24,971 nt of DNA from a virus. Within the stretch, counting starts at the first letter, position 1. Each line of letters opens with the position of its first letter. Where the stretch lies: positions 1 to 24,971 of the IMG/VR virus record IMGVR_UViG_3300048068_000345; one strand, given 5' to 3'. The position numbers were made by a program, and so were the translations under genes. The notes beneath the pieces are model-generated. The model did not search any database, was not told the origin of the DNA, and saw only the letters and a program-made list of their open reading frames with translations. This document shows, one piece after another, positions 1-8,165 of the stretch.

Positions 1-2356
1 CTGATCCCAGACTTTGTAATGCATCTGTTTCTGGAACAAAATTCCACCCTGCGTCAAGTGTTAATGTAGATGTTCCACTATTTGATGTTAAGCCATCAAT
101 ACTCCCACCAAGAGCAACTAAATCAACAGTATTTCCACTTGAAATTGTTAGTAGTGTGCCGTCTAGTGCAAGAGATTGTGGTATGCCATCGCCACCGCCA
201 CCGCCACCACCTGTTGGCGGTGAAGAAACCCATGCAACACCATTATATGTTAGTACATCACCAACATCACCATTTATTGTAAGGTTATCTGCTAAAACAG
301 CAGTACCGTGGAATCTTTCACCATAGATATCATTAAATCTTAGATCGGCACTGCCGATATCCCATTCATTATCGATTGATGGCGCACTATGGCCATCTAA
401 TTTAATATAGTTATCAACATCAGTGAATACTGGGACTACGATACTATTGCCACCTGAGATAGTAATTTCATTACCAACAATTGAAAGTGTCTGTGCAGAA
501 CCGCCGCCGCCGCCAAGACTTGATAAATCTATTGAGTTACCGTTTGATATTAATAATTTGTCATCTACTATTGATAAGGTTTGATAATCAGCATCTAGTC
601 TCGCTGCTAGTTTATCATCTACCCATTGTTCAGTAGCATAGCCAGTTAAGTCAGTTGCAGCATCTACAAGTGATACAAGATCAACTGAGTTACCATTGCC
701 TGATCCACTTGAAATTGATAGAATAGTTCCATCGAATGTAAGTTCTTGTCCATCACTATCGCCCAAAGAGTTAATAGTATTTGTAACAAAATCTTGTGTT
801 GCATATTGTGTAAGATCAACTGGAGTAGATAGTGAAGCAAGATCAATAGTGTTACCACCTGAGATAGTCAATTCAGTGCCGTCTAAGGTTATCTGTTGCG
901 CATCAACATTTGCATATTCTGATAAATCTACAGAATTGCCATTTGAAATGCTAATAAGATTATCAGATAACGATAATACTTGTGATTCTGCAAGTAGATT
1001 TGTTGTATCTGTTAGGTCGCTCACATCTGTTGGAATAGTTGGTGTATCTGTTAGATCATTATAACCGCCACTAAATGCAGTGACTTTATCAAGTAGATTT
1101 GTTGTATCTGTTAAATCGCTCACATCTGTTGGAATAGTTGGTTTGTTTAGTAACGTATTCCAGTCACCATACGGATGATCTATATTATCAATCGCTGTAG
1201 TCAAATCAGTAGTTGTTACATAATTTCCTAAGTTCAAACTTATACTATTACCATCAGTAATGCTTAGTACATTACCATCCCATTCTAATTCCTGCTGTAA
1301 AGGAGCACCTGATGTCCAAGTTGAGCCATTAAATGTTAGAACATCACCTTGTGTGCCAGGTATACTTAAATTAGAAGCAAGAACTGCTGTGCCATGGAAT
1401 GTTTCTGCGTAGATATCATTGAATTTTAAATCTGGACTACCAATATCCCAATTTCTATCTAAACTTGGAACTGAATGAGCATCTGTTTTTACAACGTTAT
1501 CTGCTTGAACTGGTTCTGGGAGTGTAATTGAGTTCCCACCAGTTATAGATAGTGTTTGGCCATTTATTACAAGAGTTTGTGGCGTTGGATTTTCATTACT
1601 CTGTCCTGCACCTTGCGGCGCAGCAACCCAAGTGTTACCATTCCAAGTAAGAACATCACCATTATTTGACCCTGAGATTGTTAAGTTGTCAGCAAGAACT
1701 GCTGTGCCATGGAATGTACTAGCATATATATCATTGTATCTAAAATCACTACTACCTAAACTAAATGTATTATCTATAGTAGGAGTAGCATTTGCATTCA
1801 GTCTTACATAGCGGGCATCGCCATCTGCTTGACTAATTGCACCAAGATTTGCTCTTGCAATTGCAACATCTGATAGGTCTGATAGGTTATTTGATTTTGT
1901 TACAAATTGTGTTGTGTCAATATTTGATGATAGTGTAATTGTTTCACCATCATCCGCAATCGTAAGGCCTGCACCTGATGCTATACTTTTAAAAGCAAAT
2001 GTGCCTGATACATCTATACCTGATAATATTGAACTTCCATTACCTATGTTTGTGCCAGATTGAAGTGTTTCAGACAAGTCTGCTGATATTACAAGACCGT
2101 TGCCACTATCTGTTATTGTGACATTTGTTCCTGCTGTTATTGTTTGTAATACAAGAGATGATCCTGTAACTGAACCTAATTGATTTCCCGAACCAGTGTG
2201 TGATACCGAATCTATTCCGCTACCTGATCCACCTGAACCTGATCCTGCGGCATTAACGAATGCACCTTCCGAAGTGCTATATACAAGAACTTGGTCTTCT
2301 TGTAAATTACCAACTAATTTAAATGTTGGATTAAAAGGTGTTGCGTTTATACTCAT
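1..2356 (-). CDS. Tail-fibre-like repeat protein, 3' end missing
   Basis: An open frame runs from ATG at 2356 off the left edge, giving 785 codons with no stop. The start follows a purine-rich GGGGCAT stretch. The translation is rich in Gly, Ser, Thr, Asn and Asp and made of repeats. Three copies of a block of about 55 residues hold the core FNDIYxExFHGTAVLA (near 1617-1790, 1303-1472 and 213-385). A short motif, GNSIDLxxL, recurs many times. A near-identical 53-bp pair codes for PTIPTDVSDLTDTTNLL. Glycine runs form linkers. Such NDIYAxxFxGTA repeats are typical of fibre or other virion proteins in marine T4-like phages, probably trimeric beta structures that touch the host surface. Position at the end of the late-type operon fits a virion role. 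The exact part (tail fibre, whisker or other) cannot be told, and any C-terminal chaperone or receptor domain lies outside the window. Confidence 0.8.
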   Translation of the reverse strand, partial: MSINATPFNPTFKLVGNLQEDQVLVYSTSEGAFVNAAGSGSGGSGSGIDSVSHTGSGNQLGSVTGSSLVLQTITAGTNVTITDSGNGLVISADLSETLQSGTNIGNGSSILSGIDVSGTFAFKSIASGAGLTIADDGETITLSSNIDTTQFVTKSNNLSDLSDVAIARANLGAISQADGDARYVRLNANATPTIDNTFSLGSSDFRYNDIYASTFHGTAVLADNLTISGSNNGDVLTWNGNTWVAAPQGAGQSNENPTPQTLVINGQTLSITGGNSITLPEPVQADNVVKTDAHSVPSLDRNWDIGSPDLKFNDIYAETFHGTAVLASNLSIPGTQGDVLTFNGSTWTSGAPLQQELEWDGNVLSITDGNSISLNLGNYVTTTDLTTAIDNIDHPYGDWNTLLNKPTIPTDVSDLTDTTNLLDKVTAFSGGYNDLTDTPTIPTDVSDLTDTTNLLAESQVLSLSDNLISISNGNSVDLSEYANVDAQQITLDGTELTISGGNTIDLASLSTPVDLTQYATQDFVTNTINSLGDSDGQELTFDGTILSISSGSGNGNSVDLVSLVDAATDLTGYATEQWVDDKLAARLDADYQTLSIVDDKLLISNGNSIDLSSLGGGGGSAQTLSIVGNEITISGGNSIVVPVFTDVDNYIKLDGHSAPSIDNEWDIGSADLRFNDIYGERFHGTAVLADNLTINGDVGDVLTYNGVAWVSSPPTGGGGGGGDGIPQSLALDGTLLTISSGNTVDLVALGGSIDGLTSNSGTSTLTLDAGWNFVPETDALQSLGS
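991..1142 (-). repeat. Direct repeat pair inside the fibre gene
   Basis: Two 53-bp copies at 991-1043 and 1090-1142 differ at only two bases by eye and are spaced 99 bp apart, which is 33 codons. The unit encodes PTIPTDVSDLTDTTNLL. The near identity suggests recent duplication or recombination inside the fibre gene. Confidence 0.85.
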
Positions 2357-2367
2357 TTCTATGCCCC

Positions 2368-2736
2368 TTAATAATTTAGATATATCTTATCGATATATCC
2401 AACTGTATTGATATCAGTTTGTCCCAGTGATGTTCTGTCTAGTGTAGCTCTTAAAAATACTAAATTTGCAGTAAAGGTATATCCTTCTACGCCTGTAAAT
2501 TCATTATAGTCTTTAAATGGCATGCCGTCAATTAATATACTAAACCAATCATCTTCTGTTGGATTAGTCGCAAGTGTACCTTGAATACGAACCCTTCCAA
2601 TTAGTCCTTGACCATAAACAGCCACCGTATGAAGTCCATCAGTGAAGCCATAATAACTATCACCGGGAACTGCATTACCTACAAGATCAAGATTTGTTCC
2701 TGAATTTTCTAGAAGAGTTATTGTTTTACGTGCCAT
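2368..2736 (-). CDS. Conserved phage protein, probable virion component
   Basis: A 122-residue protein starting at 2736, behind a good AAGGAAT ribosome binding site. It has no signal peptide or membrane segment. The sequence alternates short hydrophobic strands with Gly, Thr and Asp turns and ends YIDKIYLNY, suggesting an all-beta fold. It lies 11 bases upstream of the fibre-like gene and follows a 56-residue gene, so all three are probably co-transcribed. I recognise the general type from T4-like marine phages but know no function. A structural or fibre-associated role is inferred from position only. Confidence 0.65.
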   Translation of the reverse strand: MARKTITLLENSGTNLDLVGNAVPGDSYYGFTDGLHTVAVYGQGLIGRVRIQGTLATNPTEDDWFSILIDGMPFKDYNEFTGVEGYTFTANLVFLRATLDRTSLGQTDINTVGYIDKIYLNY

Positions 2737-2745
2737 TATTATTCC

Positions 2746-2916
2746 TTATTCTACTTGAGTCTCTACTTCAACTACTGCAGCGCCACCAATAAGTTCAGCC
2801 ACAACTTGTTCAATAGTTAGTGAAACTTCTTCGTTAATAAGGTTTGATTTGTCTTCGCCGCTTTTAGAAATCTGTGATACTCTGATTACTAGAATTTCCT
2901 CTTTAATACTCGCCAT
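2746..2916 (-). CDS. Small acidic phage protein (56 aa)
   Basis: ATG at 2916 with AAAGGAT 8-9 bases upstream, ending in TAA at 2746-2748. The product begins MASIKEEILVIRVSQISKSG, is acidic and has no membrane segment. The C-terminal half (residues 30-56) is rich in Val and Glu. It sits 9 bases before the next gene in the same direction. The reading frame, strong ribosome binding site and tight packing support it as a real gene. Function unknown. Confidence 0.6.
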   Translation of the reverse strand: MASIKEEILVIRVSQISKSGEDKSNLINEEVSLTIEQVVAELIGGAAVVEVETQVE

Positions 2917-2962
2917 TTTATATCCTTTTAGTTTATATTAATGATATTTATCTATAAACTAT

Positions 2963-3670
2963 TTATCCGATTGGGTCGATTTCATGTCTAAGTATTGCTT
3001 TAGTAATTTTAGTAATATTCTCACTAGCGACAAATGCCATTAACTGCACATCAATATACTCTCTGCAGTATATAGTATATGAATTATATACGCTATGCCT
3101 AAATTTATATCTATAATTTGTGCTATTTAACGGTATAGTAACATCTTCTTTTACAAACCTACGCACATTAGTATTTAATAAGTAATTATCATTATTTGAA
3201 TATGTATCAACGAGTAATGGTCCCAAGGATACATGAAGATTATTATTATATTTTAAACTAATTTTATATCGAAATTTTTTATAATATAAATTATTTTTAA
3301 TCTCAACATTGTCTTCCTGTGCCTCCAATGTTTCTGATAGATTTTCTATAAAGGGAATATGAATTTCTTGTTGTAAATTGCTATATCGTGATGTTGCAAG
3401 TTCAAACACATCTTTATCTTCGAAATACACATGTGTCATTGAACTGTTTGCAAATTTAGTACCCGGTTTACTTCTAAGAAATCGTATACAATTTGATCTT
3501 GCAATCATATCTTCTGGTGTTACAGGGCAGTCAAACCACCAACCATAACCAGTTCGTTCCGTATAAGAATCTACAATTTCTTTTGACGGAAATCCATATA
3601 GCCGTTTGTATGCGATCTTATAAGGATATTTCTTATAAAATAATTTTGTAGATTCAACGTGTTTAACCAT
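2963..3670 (-). CDS. Hypothetical phage protein (235 aa)
   Basis: I place the start at ATG 3670, where ATGGTTAA overlaps the TAA stop of clpA. A longer reading from a TTG at 3676 is possible but less likely. The protein is rich in Tyr, Asn and basic residues, has no signal peptide or clear membrane helix, and contains several YRYKFR/YKKFRYKIS-like beta-strand stretches. I recognise no catalytic motif. Its overlap with clpA and position before the virion genes place it in the same late-type operon. Function unknown. Confidence 0.6.
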   Translation of the reverse strand: MVKHVESTKLFYKKYPYKIAYKRLYGFPSKEIVDSYTERTGYGWWFDCPVTPEDMIARSNCIRFLRSKPGTKFANSSMTHVYFEDKDVFELATSRYSNLQQEIHIPFIENLSETLEAQEDNVEIKNNLYYKKFRYKISLKYNNNLHVSLGPLLVDTYSNNDNYLLNTNVRRFVKEDVTIPLNSTNYRYKFRHSVYNSYTIYCREYIDVQLMAFVASENITKITKAILRHEIDPIG

Positions 3671-5909
3671 ATGCAAATTCTAACTCATCATTAGAAACTT
3701 TCACAGTGACTTTCCCACCATTCATTAGTTTACCAAATAAAACTTCTTTTGATAAAGGCTTCTTAATATAATCATTGATAACACGTTGTAACGGTCTTGC
3801 TCCCATATCTGGTATATAACCACGTTCACGCATCCATGCTTTGGCGCCCAATGTTAATTCAATTACTACACCTTTATCAGCCATCATTTCATTTAGTTCA
3901 TTGATCGACTTATCAACAATCATATCAATGTGCTCACGCTGCAAAGCAACAAACTCAACCATAGCATCTAATCTATTTCTAAACTCAGGTGAAAAGAACT
4001 TTGTGACCGCTTGCATACTTGCATCATTATTATCATTGCTAAATCCAATTGCTAGTTTGGATTTTTGCGCAGCACCTAGATTACTAGTCATAATAAGAAT
4101 AGCATTACTAAAGTCAGCAACCTTACCAGTTGAACTTGTTAATCTGCCGTCATCCATAACTTGCAATAGTAAATTCATAACACTTGGGTGTGCCTTCTCA
4201 ACTTCGTCTAACAGAATAATACAGTTTGGAGTTTCTTCTACATCATTAATGAGTTTGCCACTCCCTGCACCGCCTTCAGCGTGTCCCACATAACCTGGAG
4301 GAGCACCGATCAATTTAGACACACTATGCTGTTCCATATATTCACTCATATCATATTTGCGAAGTGTTACATCTAAATTACTTGCAAGTTGGCGACATAG
4401 TTCAGTCTTACCTGTTCCCGTTGGTCCAACAAATAAGAAACTACCAATGGGTTTATTAGTAGGACGCATCCCAGACTTAGCAACAAGAATAGATTCTACT
4501 AAAGTGCCCACTGCTTTATTTTGGCCAAATAGTTTCTGCTTGATATTGTGTTCTAAGTTGGCGTAGTTTGTATTTTCTTTTGCATCTATCATATCCAGTG
4601 GAATACGTGTAATCTTTGATACTGCTTGTTCAACAGCATTTCGGTCAATTTTACTAGTTGAATTATGCAACTTAGTTCTTGCGCCTGCAACGTCAATGAT
4701 ATCAATTGCACGGTCTGGGTTATACTTACCATGCATATAACGTTCAGCCAAATCTACTGCATAATCAAGAGCATCATCATCATATTCATTGCCATGGAAC
4801 TCTTCATAGTATTTTTTAATACCTTTGACAATTAACTTTGTATCTTCTTTGCTTGGTTGCTCAATAACAACTTTTTGAAAACGGCGTTGTAATGCTCTGT
4901 CCTTTTCAAAATTCTCTCTATATTCTTCACTGGTGGTTGCGCCCATACAAAGTAGTTTGCCACCTGCTAATAGTGGTTTCAGCAAGTTAGCAATATCAAT
5001 ATTTGAACCACCTGCTGAGCCTGCTCCCATTATCATATGAATTTCATCAATGAATAAGATTACATCATCCTTTTCAGATAATTGTTCAAAAACTATTTTA
5101 GCACGTTCTTCAAATTCACCGCGATACTTTGTTCCCGCAACCATTGCTGTTACGTCTAATGAATAAACGATTTTATTTTTAAGCATATCAGGACATTCGT
5201 CATTAACAATGTTTCTTGCTAAACCTTCAGCAATAGCAGTTTTACCAACTCCCGGCTCACCTACAATTATAACATTATTCTTTTTTCGTCTTGCCAATAC
5301 TTCAGAGATTTCAAGAATTTCGTCTGTTCTGCCAATGACTGGATCAATCTTTCCTTCTGATGCACTTTTATTTAAGTTTTCACAGAAGTCTTCAAATTTT
5401 ATTTGTCCTTGCCCCTCCGGACCACCAGCCATACCGCGTTGTTGTCCACGTTGTGCAGTATTTGCAAATGCATCGTAGAAATCTTTTTCAATAATCTTAA
5501 CTACTTTATCTCTACTTGCACCATTCTTCTTTAAAATATACGAAGCATGAGATGATGTCTCACTTAATAATGATACAATAAGATCCTTACAGAACATTTG
5601 CTTTCTACCAGTAAAAATAACCTGTGTTACTGCACGATTAAAAACACGGTCAAGTGCTAGGGTTTGTCTGGGTCCCATACCATCTAATTTTTCAACTGTG
5701 ATATCTTCACGTTGAGCAAGGTTTTCTTCAAGGTCTCTGATAATATTAGAATGACTGCAATTCATTTTGGCTAATAATTCTAGTACATCTTTTTCGTCCA
5801 TTAATACGTATAACAAATGTTCAAGTGTTACATATTCATGTGAAAGCGAAGCAGCCTTAATTAAAGACTGGTCTAATACCCAACTGACTCGATTATTATA
5901 ATTGTCCAT
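3663..5909 (-). CDS. clpA: ClpA-like AAA+ unfoldase
   Basis: A full-length 748-residue protein, close to the 758 of E. coli ClpA. Residues 1-145 form the double Clp N domain, followed by a Gly/Gln-rich linker (about 155-168). The first AAA+ module has Walker A GEPGVGKT (217-224), pore loop KYRGEFE (261-267) and Walker B ILFIDEIH (284-291). The second has Walker A GPTGTGKT (495-502), pore loop GAPPGYVG (535-542) and Walker B IILLDEVE (564-571). An IGF tripeptide at 621-623 sits where ClpA carries its IGL loop, which docks on ClpP. ClpB's coiled-coil middle domain is absent, so this is ClpA rather than ClpB. Known role: ATP-driven unfolding of substrates into ClpP. ATG 5909 has an AAGGAAT site and overlaps the dnaJ-like gene by 14 bases. 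No clpP is in the window, so it may use host ClpP. Confidence 0.93.
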   Translation of the reverse strand: MDNYNNRVSWVLDQSLIKAASLSHEYVTLEHLLYVLMDEKDVLELLAKMNCSHSNIIRDLEENLAQREDITVEKLDGMGPRQTLALDRVFNRAVTQVIFTGRKQMFCKDLIVSLLSETSSHASYILKKNGASRDKVVKIIEKDFYDAFANTAQRGQQRGMAGGPEGQGQIKFEDFCENLNKSASEGKIDPVIGRTDEILEISEVLARRKKNNVIIVGEPGVGKTAIAEGLARNIVNDECPDMLKNKIVYSLDVTAMVAGTKYRGEFEERAKIVFEQLSEKDDVILFIDEIHMIMGAGSAGGSNIDIANLLKPLLAGGKLLCMGATTSEEYRENFEKDRALQRRFQKVVIEQPSKEDTKLIVKGIKKYYEEFHGNEYDDDALDYAVDLAERYMHGKYNPDRAIDIIDVAGARTKLHNSTSKIDRNAVEQAVSKITRIPLDMIDAKENTNYANLEHNIKQKLFGQNKAVGTLVESILVAKSGMRPTNKPIGSFLFVGPTGTGKTELCRQLASNLDVTLRKYDMSEYMEQHSVSKLIGAPPGYVGHAEGGAGSGKLINDVEETPNCIILLDEVEKAHPSVMNLLLQVMDDGRLTSSTGKVADFSNAILIMTSNLGAAQKSKLAIGFSNDNNDASMQAVTKFFSPEFRNRLDAMVEFVALQREHIDMIVDKSINELNEMMADKGVVIELTLGAKAWMRERGYIPDMGARPLQRVINDYIKKPLSKEVLFGKLMNGGKVTVKVSNDELEFAYG

Positions 5910-6279
5910 TGTATTCCTTAAATTTAATTCTTAGTATAGTGTTTGGGAGTATGTTATTAATAATTACTGTATCATTAAATTGTGTATTATTTGGAACAAA
6001 TACATCAAATGTTATCATATCATCATATATAAATGATGATGTTTCACCTTGACAATATTTTAATTCCAACGCATCTAATTCAACAGTCATATTTACAGTT
6101 AACGTTCTATTCTCTACATATTTATTTTTTACCTTTATGTATGCAAGTCGTACAGCATCAAATTCTTCTATTGAACCGCCATGATCTGGGTGTGCAGTCA
6201 ATAAACACTTTTTATATGCATTACGGATTTCATCTTTACTAGAGTATTTATTAATCTCTAGAAGTTCATATGGAGTCAT
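5896..6279 (-). CDS. Miniature DnaJ-like co-chaperone
   Basis: 127 residues. Positions 1-55 form a J domain with the essential HPD at 30-32 (CLLTAHPDHGG), preceded by helix II (EIRNAYKKCLL). About 58-127 look like one beta-sandwich substrate-binding domain of DnaJ: a VNMTVELDALELKYCQG strand pair, then VFVPNNTQFNDTVII and ILRIKFKEY, matching the usual pattern of PAGTQPG then LRLKGKG. The zinc finger and Gly/Phe region of full DnaJ are missing. J proteins stimulate the Hsp70 ATPase, and no dnaK is visible, so the partner would be host DnaK. The gene overlaps the o-spanin stop (ATGA) and the clpA start, so it is tightly coupled to both. Confidence 0.8.
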   Translation of the reverse strand: MTPYELLEINKYSSKDEIRNAYKKCLLTAHPDHGGSIEEFDAVRLAYIKVKNKYVENRTLTVNMTVELDALELKYCQGETSSFIYDDMITFDVFVPNNTQFNDTVIINNILPNTILRIKFKEYNGQL

Positions 6280-6683
6280 TGTGAATCAGGTAAAATATTG
6301 TCAATGTCAGTTTCATCGCCATTTGAATAGTAGTCTTCATATGCTACTATGATTGCGTTTTGTTCACTCAGTTTTTTAAGAATCTTTGCCATATCTAACG
6401 CAAGTGCTTCATACCCAGTATTGGTCAATGCATACACGACAACAGGTTTTCCACTTGCTTTGATTTTGTTAAATTCTTCTGCCGCATTGTCTGGCGTAAT
6501 AATTATCCAATCAATTTTTGAAAGTTTTAGTGCTTCAGATTCAGGCAAGATTAACTCAGGTCTGTCAATAGGCTGTGGAGTATATTCTAGTTCTCTTGGT
6601 GTTCTACTACATGCACTAAGGCTTATAGTTAGGGTTAGCAATATCAGAACATTCATTATTGATTTGTGAAGGTTTTGTAGCAT
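6276..6683 (-). CDS. Outer-membrane lipoprotein, o-spanin-like
   Basis: 135 residues with a lipoprotein signal: a short N-region with Lys7, a hydrophobic core (LILLTLTISL) and lipobox LSAC with Cys25. After a Pro-rich linker (residues 28-46) comes a compact domain of about 80 residues with WIIITPDNAAEEF and VVVYALTNTGYEALAL stretches. The gene starts inside the upstream i-spanin-like gene (68-bp overlap in another frame), as in Rz/Rz1 pairs. In that system an outer-membrane lipoprotein joins an inner-membrane partner to fuse the membranes during lysis. The extra C-terminal domain is larger than classical Rz1. The start at 6683 is chosen because it keeps the positively charged N-region and has AGAGGA upstream. 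Confidence 0.7.
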   Translation of the reverse strand: MLQNLHKSIMNVLILLTLTISLSACSRTPRELEYTPQPIDRPELILPESEALKLSKIDWIIITPDNAAEEFNKIKASGKPVVVYALTNTGYEALALDMAKILKKLSEQNAIIVAYEDYYSNGDETDIDNILPDSQ

Positions 6684-7080
6684 TAATTTCGTCCTCTGTT
6701 AGTGGTGATCCACCTACTATTTCTAAACATCTTAACATATTATCACTAGCTTTGTCAATGATTTTTTGAACATCTTTTGGTCTACTTGCTGCTAGAAAAT
6801 CTAATTCGTGTCTTGCCAATTTGTTTTCCAGATTGCGTACACGTGTATCTGCTGCTTTGAATTTTGAGTTTGCTTTATCAAATTCTATTCTAACACGCCT
6901 TAAATCTTCCTGTGTTTTATCCAAGGCTGCCTGCGTTGCTTTTTGTGCCATTTCAGATTTTGCAGCATTCTCTGCGTATATGCGTATTTGATTTTGGGTA
7001 TAAGTGTAGTATTGCCATAATGCAAAACCAGCCGCAGCAAGTACTGCGGCAATAATTAAATATTTTTTTATTGCGAACAT
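6616..7080 (-). CDS. Inner-membrane coiled-coil protein, i-spanin (Rz-like)
   Basis: 154 residues: a basic start (MFAIKKY), one membrane helix (about 7-26, LIIAAVLAAAGFALWQYY), then a long charged helical region (about 35-105) with heptad-like spacing, expected to lie in the periplasm as a coiled coil. This is the layout of Rz-type i-spanins. The downstream lipoprotein gene begins inside its 3' end, the usual genetic signature of spanins. It would act at the last step of lysis, disrupting the outer membrane after holin and endolysin; neither of these is visible nearby. AAAGAG precedes ATG 7080. Confidence 0.72.
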   Translation of the reverse strand: MFAIKKYLIIAAVLAAAGFALWQYYTYTQNQIRIYAENAAKSEMAQKATQAALDKTQEDLRRVRIEFDKANSKFKAADTRVRNLENKLARHELDFLAASRPKDVQKIIDKASDNMLRCLEIVGGSPLTEDEINATKPSQINNECSDIANPNYKP

Positions 7081-7085
7081 TTGAA

Positions 7086-7499
7086 TTACTCTTTGTTTGT
7101 TTTAATCCACGTTGAAATATCATCCGAAGAAATATTAATTGTTTGGCCATTGTAAAAGTCAATATTCCAGTTTGTAATATCTACTAATCGTGTTACATCT
7201 TCTAACATTAATAATACTTTTTGCATTAGGTCTTCGTTTTTAATTTCAACAAATACCAAATACATTCCATCTTCGTCTGCAACTGGTGAAACCTCAGTGT
7301 CTAGAATTTCAACCACTCCACGTTCAATAAAACGTGCTAAATCATCTGCAGGTTTTTCATCAGTGACATAAAATGCAACAACAGTCACATCATCAACTGT
7401 GCCAACTTTAGGTTCAAAATCTGCTACAGTAACCTTTGTTGTTACTAGAGATTTCAAGTCATTATGTTTCACGCCTTCATTTATCTGTGCAAATTTCAT
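7086..7499 (-). CDS. Conserved T4-like phage protein (137 aa)
   Basis: The start at 7499 lies 3 bases after the upstream gene's stop, with GGAG inside that gene's end. The protein is acidic and soluble. Residues 25-115 alternate beta strands and helices (TVVAFYVTDEKPADDLARFIERG, split around a central Glu/Asp-rich turn, then MYLVFVEIKNEDLMQKVLLML). I recognise this as a recurrent family in marine T4-like phages, paired with the gene upstream, but no function is known to me. Its place in the late-type operon suggests a virion or assembly role. Confidence 0.65.
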   Translation of the reverse strand: MKFAQINEGVKHNDLKSLVTTKVTVADFEPKVGTVDDVTVVAFYVTDEKPADDLARFIERGVVEILDTEVSPVADEDGMYLVFVEIKNEDLMQKVLLMLEDVTRLVDITNWNIDFYNGQTINISSDDISTWIKTNKE

Positions 7500-7501
7500 A
7501 A

Positions 7502-8014
7502 TTAAATCTCCTGGCTATTGATATTTGTATTATCATCTAATCCAGAAGTGTATGCATCGTTTAAATCTGATACATCAATATCTTCTGAACCTACTTTAAT
7601 TTTTTCATCTGAAAAATCATCAATGAATTTTCTAGGCATCCATATGTCTACTGTCCAAATTGAATCACTCTTCAGTTTTGGCATTCCTTCACTATCAAGA
7701 TCATTTGGTGATTTAGGAACGATTGGAGTTTTCAATACACCTTTATTGAATTTAATTTCGCAACCGATTTTTTCTAAACGTAATCCTCCCTTGGGATCAG
7801 GCATACCTTTATATGGATACATTAATTTAATATGTAGCCAATAGCGTGAAAGATGTGGACCTTCAACGATTTCACCTATATCCCAGTTTTTATAAGCATA
7901 CATGCCTGTATCTTCTAGAATTTTTTCAAATTCCATAAGAATATCTAATAGTGTGTTATTTTTATTAACATCACGTAGGTTATCTAATATATCATCTTGA
8001 TTTAATTCAGACAT
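7502..8014 (-). CDS. Conserved phage protein, first gene of left operon
   Basis: 170 residues, soluble, no signal peptide. The N-terminal third is helical and acidic; the middle holds HLSRYWLHIKLMYPYKGMPD and GLRLEKIGCEIKFNKG strand-rich stretches; the last 35 residues are acidic and look disordered. A promoter at 8039-8067 (TTGACA-17 bp-TAAATA) lies about 25 bases upstream of ATG 8014, so this appears to be the first gene of the spanin-dnaJ-clpA-fibre operon. Conserved in T4-like marine phages as far as I recall; a structural role is inferred from context only. Confidence 0.62.
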   Translation of the reverse strand: MSELNQDDILDNLRDVNKNNTLLDILMEFEKILEDTGMYAYKNWDIGEIVEGPHLSRYWLHIKLMYPYKGMPDPKGGLRLEKIGCEIKFNKGVLKTPIVPKSPNDLDSEGMPKLKSDSIWTVDIWMPRKFIDDFSDEKIKVGSEDIDVSDLNDAYTSGLDDNTNINSQEI

Positions 8015-8038
8015 TTGTAAAACTCCATTTGTTAAATG

Positions 8039-8067
8039 TATTTATCACATAAAAACTTTTTTGTCAA
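8039..8067 (-). promoter_or_regulatory. Promoter of the left (late-type) operon
   Basis: Minus strand: TTGACA (8062-8067), 17-bp spacer, TAAATA (8039-8044). The -10 lies inside GATAAATA, close to the T4 late consensus TATAAATA and the NATAAATA motif described for cyanophage late genes. The start would be near 8032, 18 bases before ATG 8014. It lacks the conserved spacer of the early-type promoters elsewhere in the window. Confidence 0.55.
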
Positions 8068-8114
8068 TATATAATCGTAATACATTATTCGAAAAAATTA
8101 ATGATAAGTAATAT

Positions 8115-8133
8115 TGAGACAAGAAGTGTCTCA
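8115..8133 (+). other. Hairpin in the phoH leader
   Basis: Perfect 7-bp inverted repeat TGAGACA-AGAAG-TGTCTCA with a 5-base loop, 18 bases before the phoH ribosome binding site. There is no U-run after it, so it is not an obvious terminator. It may stabilise the phoH mRNA or be a protein-binding site. No plus-strand promoter was confidently found upstream. Confidence 0.5.
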
Positions 8134-8165
8134 CTCTGAAAACCCCTTCCTAAGGAGGCTATAAT

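Noticed and set aside
696-1064. Plus-strand 122-codon frame in the fibre region
   Set aside because: The opposite minus-strand frame is open for 785 codons with phage repeat motifs; this is its shadow.
991-1142. Direct repeats as a CRISPR array or integration site
   Set aside because: Only two copies, in frame within a repeat-built protein; no array or integrase.
3671-3676. TTG start giving two extra residues on the 235-aa gene
   Set aside because: ATG at 3670 is a better start codon and overlaps the clpA stop.
3841-4566. Plus-strand frames inside clpA
   Set aside because: Shadows of the clpA coding sequence, which has clear AAA+ motifs on the minus strand.
6117-6251. AATAAATA late-promoter-like motifs within the dnaJ-like gene
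   Set aside because: Inside coding sequence with no gene start at suitable distance; expected by chance in this base composition.
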